Part shown: positions 61,606-64,000 of the stretch, one piece after another | How positions within the stretch are numbered: position 1 is the stretch's first letter | Layout: each line of letters starts with the position of its first letter | Assembly (NCBI RefSeq): GCF_017877135.1 | Contig: NZ_JAGIPH010000003.1 | Coordinates: forward strand, 248,001-312,000 | DNA length: 64,000 nt | Direction of reading: 5' to 3' | Source of the DNA: Neorhizobium galegae | Lineage (GTDB): Bacteria > Pseudomonadota > Alphaproteobacteria > Rhizobiales > Rhizobiaceae | Notes under the pieces: model-generated | The model's database searches: none | What the model saw: the letters and a program-made list of their open reading frames with translations, nothing else | Told to the model about the DNA's origin: nothing | Program-made: the position numbers and the translations under genes

Positions 61606-63423
61606 CTAAGAGGCCATCCGGCTGCGGCCTGCCTGCCTCTGGCCACCGACGTTGAAGCGGGCGAGATGCTGGCCAAGCCGTGCGGTGTGGCGATTGAGGT
61701 CCCCGCAGGCGGCACTGGTTTCTTCCGCCATCGCGGCGTTCTGCTGCGTCACCTGGTCCATCCGGTTGACCGCTTCACTCACTTCGGCGAGCGCATGTGC
61801 CTGTTCGCCGGCGGCTGACACGATGTTGCCGATGAGGTCGTTGACCGACTGGATCTGCTGCTCGATGTCGCCCAGGGACTGGCCGGTGCGGTGCACCAGC
61901 GCCACCCCGGCATCCACCTGTTTTGACGAAGTATCGATCAACTGGCGGATTTCCCGGGAAGCGCCGGCGGAACGGCCGGCCAGTTCGCGCACTTCCTGCG
62001 CCACCACGGCAAAGCCCTTGCCTGCTTCCCCGGCGCGGGCGGCCTCGACACCGGCATTCAGCGCCAGAAGGTTGGTCTGGAAGGCGATCTCGTCGATCAC
62101 GCCGATGATCTGGCGGATCTGGTTCGACGAATCTTCGATTCTTGCCATGGCATCGACGGCTTCCCGCACAACCAGATTGGAGTTTTCCGCGCTTGCACGG
62201 GTGCCGGACATGCGGTTGCTGGCTTCTCGCGCGCGGTCGGTCGTGGTGCGGACGGTGGTGGTAATTTCGGCAAGCGCCGATGCCGCCTGCTCCAGCGAGG
62301 AGGCCTGCGATTCGGTGCGCCTCGACAGGTCGTCGGTGCCATGGGCGATGCTGAGGGCGCCGGTTTCAACGGACCGCATGGCATCGCCGATTTCAATCAT
62401 CGCGTCTTCAAGCGTTTGCAGGCTGCCGTTGAATTCCTGCCGCAGCTTTTCATAGTCGCTGGCAAAGGGAGCGGAAAGGCGGTTGGTGAGATCGCCGGTG
62501 GCCAGCCGCCCGAGGCCGGCGCTGAGCGCCGTGATCACGCCGGCGCGGGTGGCATCTTCCTCGGCGCGACGGGCATTTTGCTGGCGCTCGGCACTTAATC
62601 CGCGCTCCCGCTCCACCTCCTGCCGCTGGCGCGCGGCAATGCGCTCCTGGGCGTTGCCGCGAAAGACCGTTACGGCGGCCGCCATTTCGCCGATCTCATC
62701 ACCACGCCCATCATAGGGAACCGGTTTCGAATAATCGCCGCCGGCAAGGATGCTCATGTAATCCCGCATGCCGCGCAATGGCCGGATTGCGCGCCGGTGG
62801 AGGCCGATCAGGCCTGCCACCAGAAGGCCAAGCGCCGCCAGACCCGCGGCATATGAGGCCGCGTTCTGGGTGACGGTTTCCTCTGCGGCCTGCTTTTCAG
62901 TCGATGAAAGCCGCTGATTGGCTGCGGCCACCAGGGCATCCACCTCGGCGCGATGGACTTCGAACGCGGACTTCAGACTGTTGACGGCGGCGCGGATCGC
63001 AGCCGGATCGCCGCCGGCAACGGCGCGCGCGTAGTCGTTATCGAGGATATTCCAAAACCTGTCGCCGCTGGGCTGCACTTTTTCAGCCAGCTGCTGCTTG
63101 AACTGCGTGCCAAGCGTCGATGTCGCCCAGAATGTCTTTCGGGCATCATAGTCCTTGTGCAGCAGCGCGATCCGCTTCAGATTTTCCGCCGCAAGCTCCG
63201 GATGGTAGGCTCCTTCCGTTGCCAGAAGATAGGTCTCCACCAGAAACAGGGGTGGCGGTAGAATATCGGCAACGAGATCCTTGCCATGGATGATCTGCTC
63301 ATAGACGGGACCGTTCACCCGCAGCCGGTCGAAAGCGGAATTCTGGATGCCGATGGCGGCGGAAACACCGGTACCGACCAGAAGGCCGAACAGGAGGAGG
63401 CTGCGCGAGATGGTGAGGGTCAT
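61606..63423 (-). CDS. Methyl-accepting chemotaxis protein
   Basis: 605 residues from ATG 63423; an ATG at 63456 would add 11 residues. Two membrane helices (about 5-25 and 190-210) bracket a periplasmic helical region of about 165 residues, a candidate helical-bundle sensor. A HAMP domain (about 212-265, RRAIRPLRGMRDYMSILAGGDYSKPV) and a long cytosolic coiled coil follow with the highly conserved hairpin tip EIAFQTNLLALNAGVEAARAGEAGKGFAVVAQEVRELAGRSA. No C-terminal CheR pentapeptide is seen (ends GRSRMAS). The ligand is unknown. Downstream end convergent with kdsA. Confidence 0.9.
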   Translation of the reverse strand: MTLTISRSLLLFGLLVGTGVSAAIGIQNSAFDRLRVNGPVYEQIIHGKDLVADILPPPLFLVETYLLATEGAYHPELAAENLKRIALLHKDYDARKTFWATSTLGTQFKQQLAEKVQPSGDRFWNILDNDYARAVAGGDPAAIRAAVNSLKSAFEVHRAEVDALVAAANQRLSSTEKQAAEETVTQNAASYAAGLAALGLLVAGLIGLHRRAIRPLRGMRDYMSILAGGDYSKPVPYDGRGDEIGEMAAAVTVFRGNAQERIAARQRQEVERERGLSAERQQNARRAEEDATRAGVITALSAGLGRLATGDLTNRLSAPFASDYEKLRQEFNGSLQTLEDAMIEIGDAMRSVETGALSIAHGTDDLSRRTESQASSLEQAASALAEITTTVRTTTDRAREASNRMSGTRASAENSNLVVREAVDAMARIEDSSNQIRQIIGVIDEIAFQTNLLALNAGVEAARAGEAGKGFAVVAQEVRELAGRSAGASREIRQLIDTSSKQVDAGVALVHRTGQSLGDIEQQIQSVNDLIGNIVSAAGEQAHALAEVSEAVNRMDQVTQQNAAMAEETSAACGDLNRHTARLGQHLARFNVGGQRQAGRSRMAS

Positions 63424-63492
63424 GAAGGATCCGGTTGCAATAAGCGTGTCGACCATAGGCGCACGCCTGGCCAGGCTGAGCCTATCAGCAAC

Positions 63493-63521
63493 TATGCATC
63501 GGAGCCGTTACCAAATGACAA
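63493..63521 (-). promoter_or_regulatory. Candidate promoter of the chemotaxis gene
   Basis: On the minus strand -35 TTGTCA (63521-63516) and -10 TGCATA (63498-63493) are exactly 17 bp apart, predicting a start near 63487. It lies 37-70 bp upstream of the two possible ATG codons. Confidence 0.45.
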
Positions 63522-63711
63522 ATGCCAAATTTACTGTTGGGCCCAACTTATTGGATTGACGCGAGAAAATGCAACTGCATCAGCCGCCTTCACCCCGGTA
63601 GACAGCTCTCGCGGCGCGCGCCGGCGAGACACTGTCATACGCCTGCCATTGTATTTTCCGTCTCTTGGATTAAGACAGTCGGTGATTTCCACCGCATCAG
63701 AGCAGGAATAG

Positions 63712-64000
<289 letters not shown>

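Overview
The window is a 64 kb stretch of ordinary chromosome from an alphaproteobacterium, most likely a member of the Rhizobiaceae (Rhizobium/Agrobacterium/Ensifer group). The pointers are high GC with strong GC3 codon use, a CckA hybrid kinase next to recA, SOS boxes of the alphaproteobacterial form GAAC-N7-GAAC upstream of both recA and lexA, a DksA with only one of the four zinc-finger cysteines, a DUF1476 (zeta-type ATPase inhibitor family) protein, LpxI instead of LpxH, EipB, and rhizobial-type gene orders (purC-purS-purQ, cckA-recA-alaS, sixA-ycjX-ycjF). I see no rRNA, tRNA, insertion sequence, prophage, plasmid function or CRISPR array.

Layout. 1-8 kb: the end of folK, an exported unknown, a minus-strand sixA-ycjX-ycjF block, dksA, a FliO-like protein, then the cell-cycle kinase cckA. 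9-15 kb: recA, alaS, ttcA and a suhB-like phosphatase, all on the plus strand. 15-23 kb: on the minus strand an MFS exporter, a monothiol glutaredoxin with a BolA partner, purL, a PagL-like outer-membrane protein, a lipoprotein, and purQ / small coiled-coil ORF / purS / purC. 23-31 kb: a DUF1476 protein, a PAS-GGDEF-EAL protein, an RBBP9-type hydrolase, purB, rpe and an orphan periplasmic binding protein. 31-36 kb: a tightly overlapped plus-strand operon (flavin reductase, MoxR ATPase, CoxE-like VWA protein, split XdhC, MoeA/MobA-like fusion) that resembles the maturation half of a molybdenum hydroxylase locus without the enzyme subunits. 36-39.5 kb: TfoX-N protein, HIT hydrolase, FemAB-like, glycerophosphodiesterase and RidA genes.

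39.6-54 kb: eipB, then the translation and envelope supercluster rpsB-tsf-pyrH-frr-uppS-cdsA-rseP-bamA-lpxD-fabZ-lpxA-lpxI-lpxB, which couples translation factors, UMP synthesis, undecaprenyl and phospholipid precursors, outer-membrane assembly and lipid A synthesis; dxr and skp are absent from the order seen in enterobacteria. 54-64 kb: gltA, comEC, lexA (convergent with comEC and overlapping it by 20 bp), a glyoxalase-like protein, kdsA, a methyl-accepting chemotaxis protein and the start of eno.

The window is mostly core metabolism. The items most worth following up are the cofactor-insertion operon at 31-36 kb with no visible client enzyme, strong unexplained intergenic hairpins (rpsB-tsf, gltA-comEC), the dyad-rich recA promoter, the divergent DUF1476 protein, and a small coiled-coil ORF embedded in the purine operon. 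Start codons, promoters and terminators were judged by eye from the sequence; no homology search was run.
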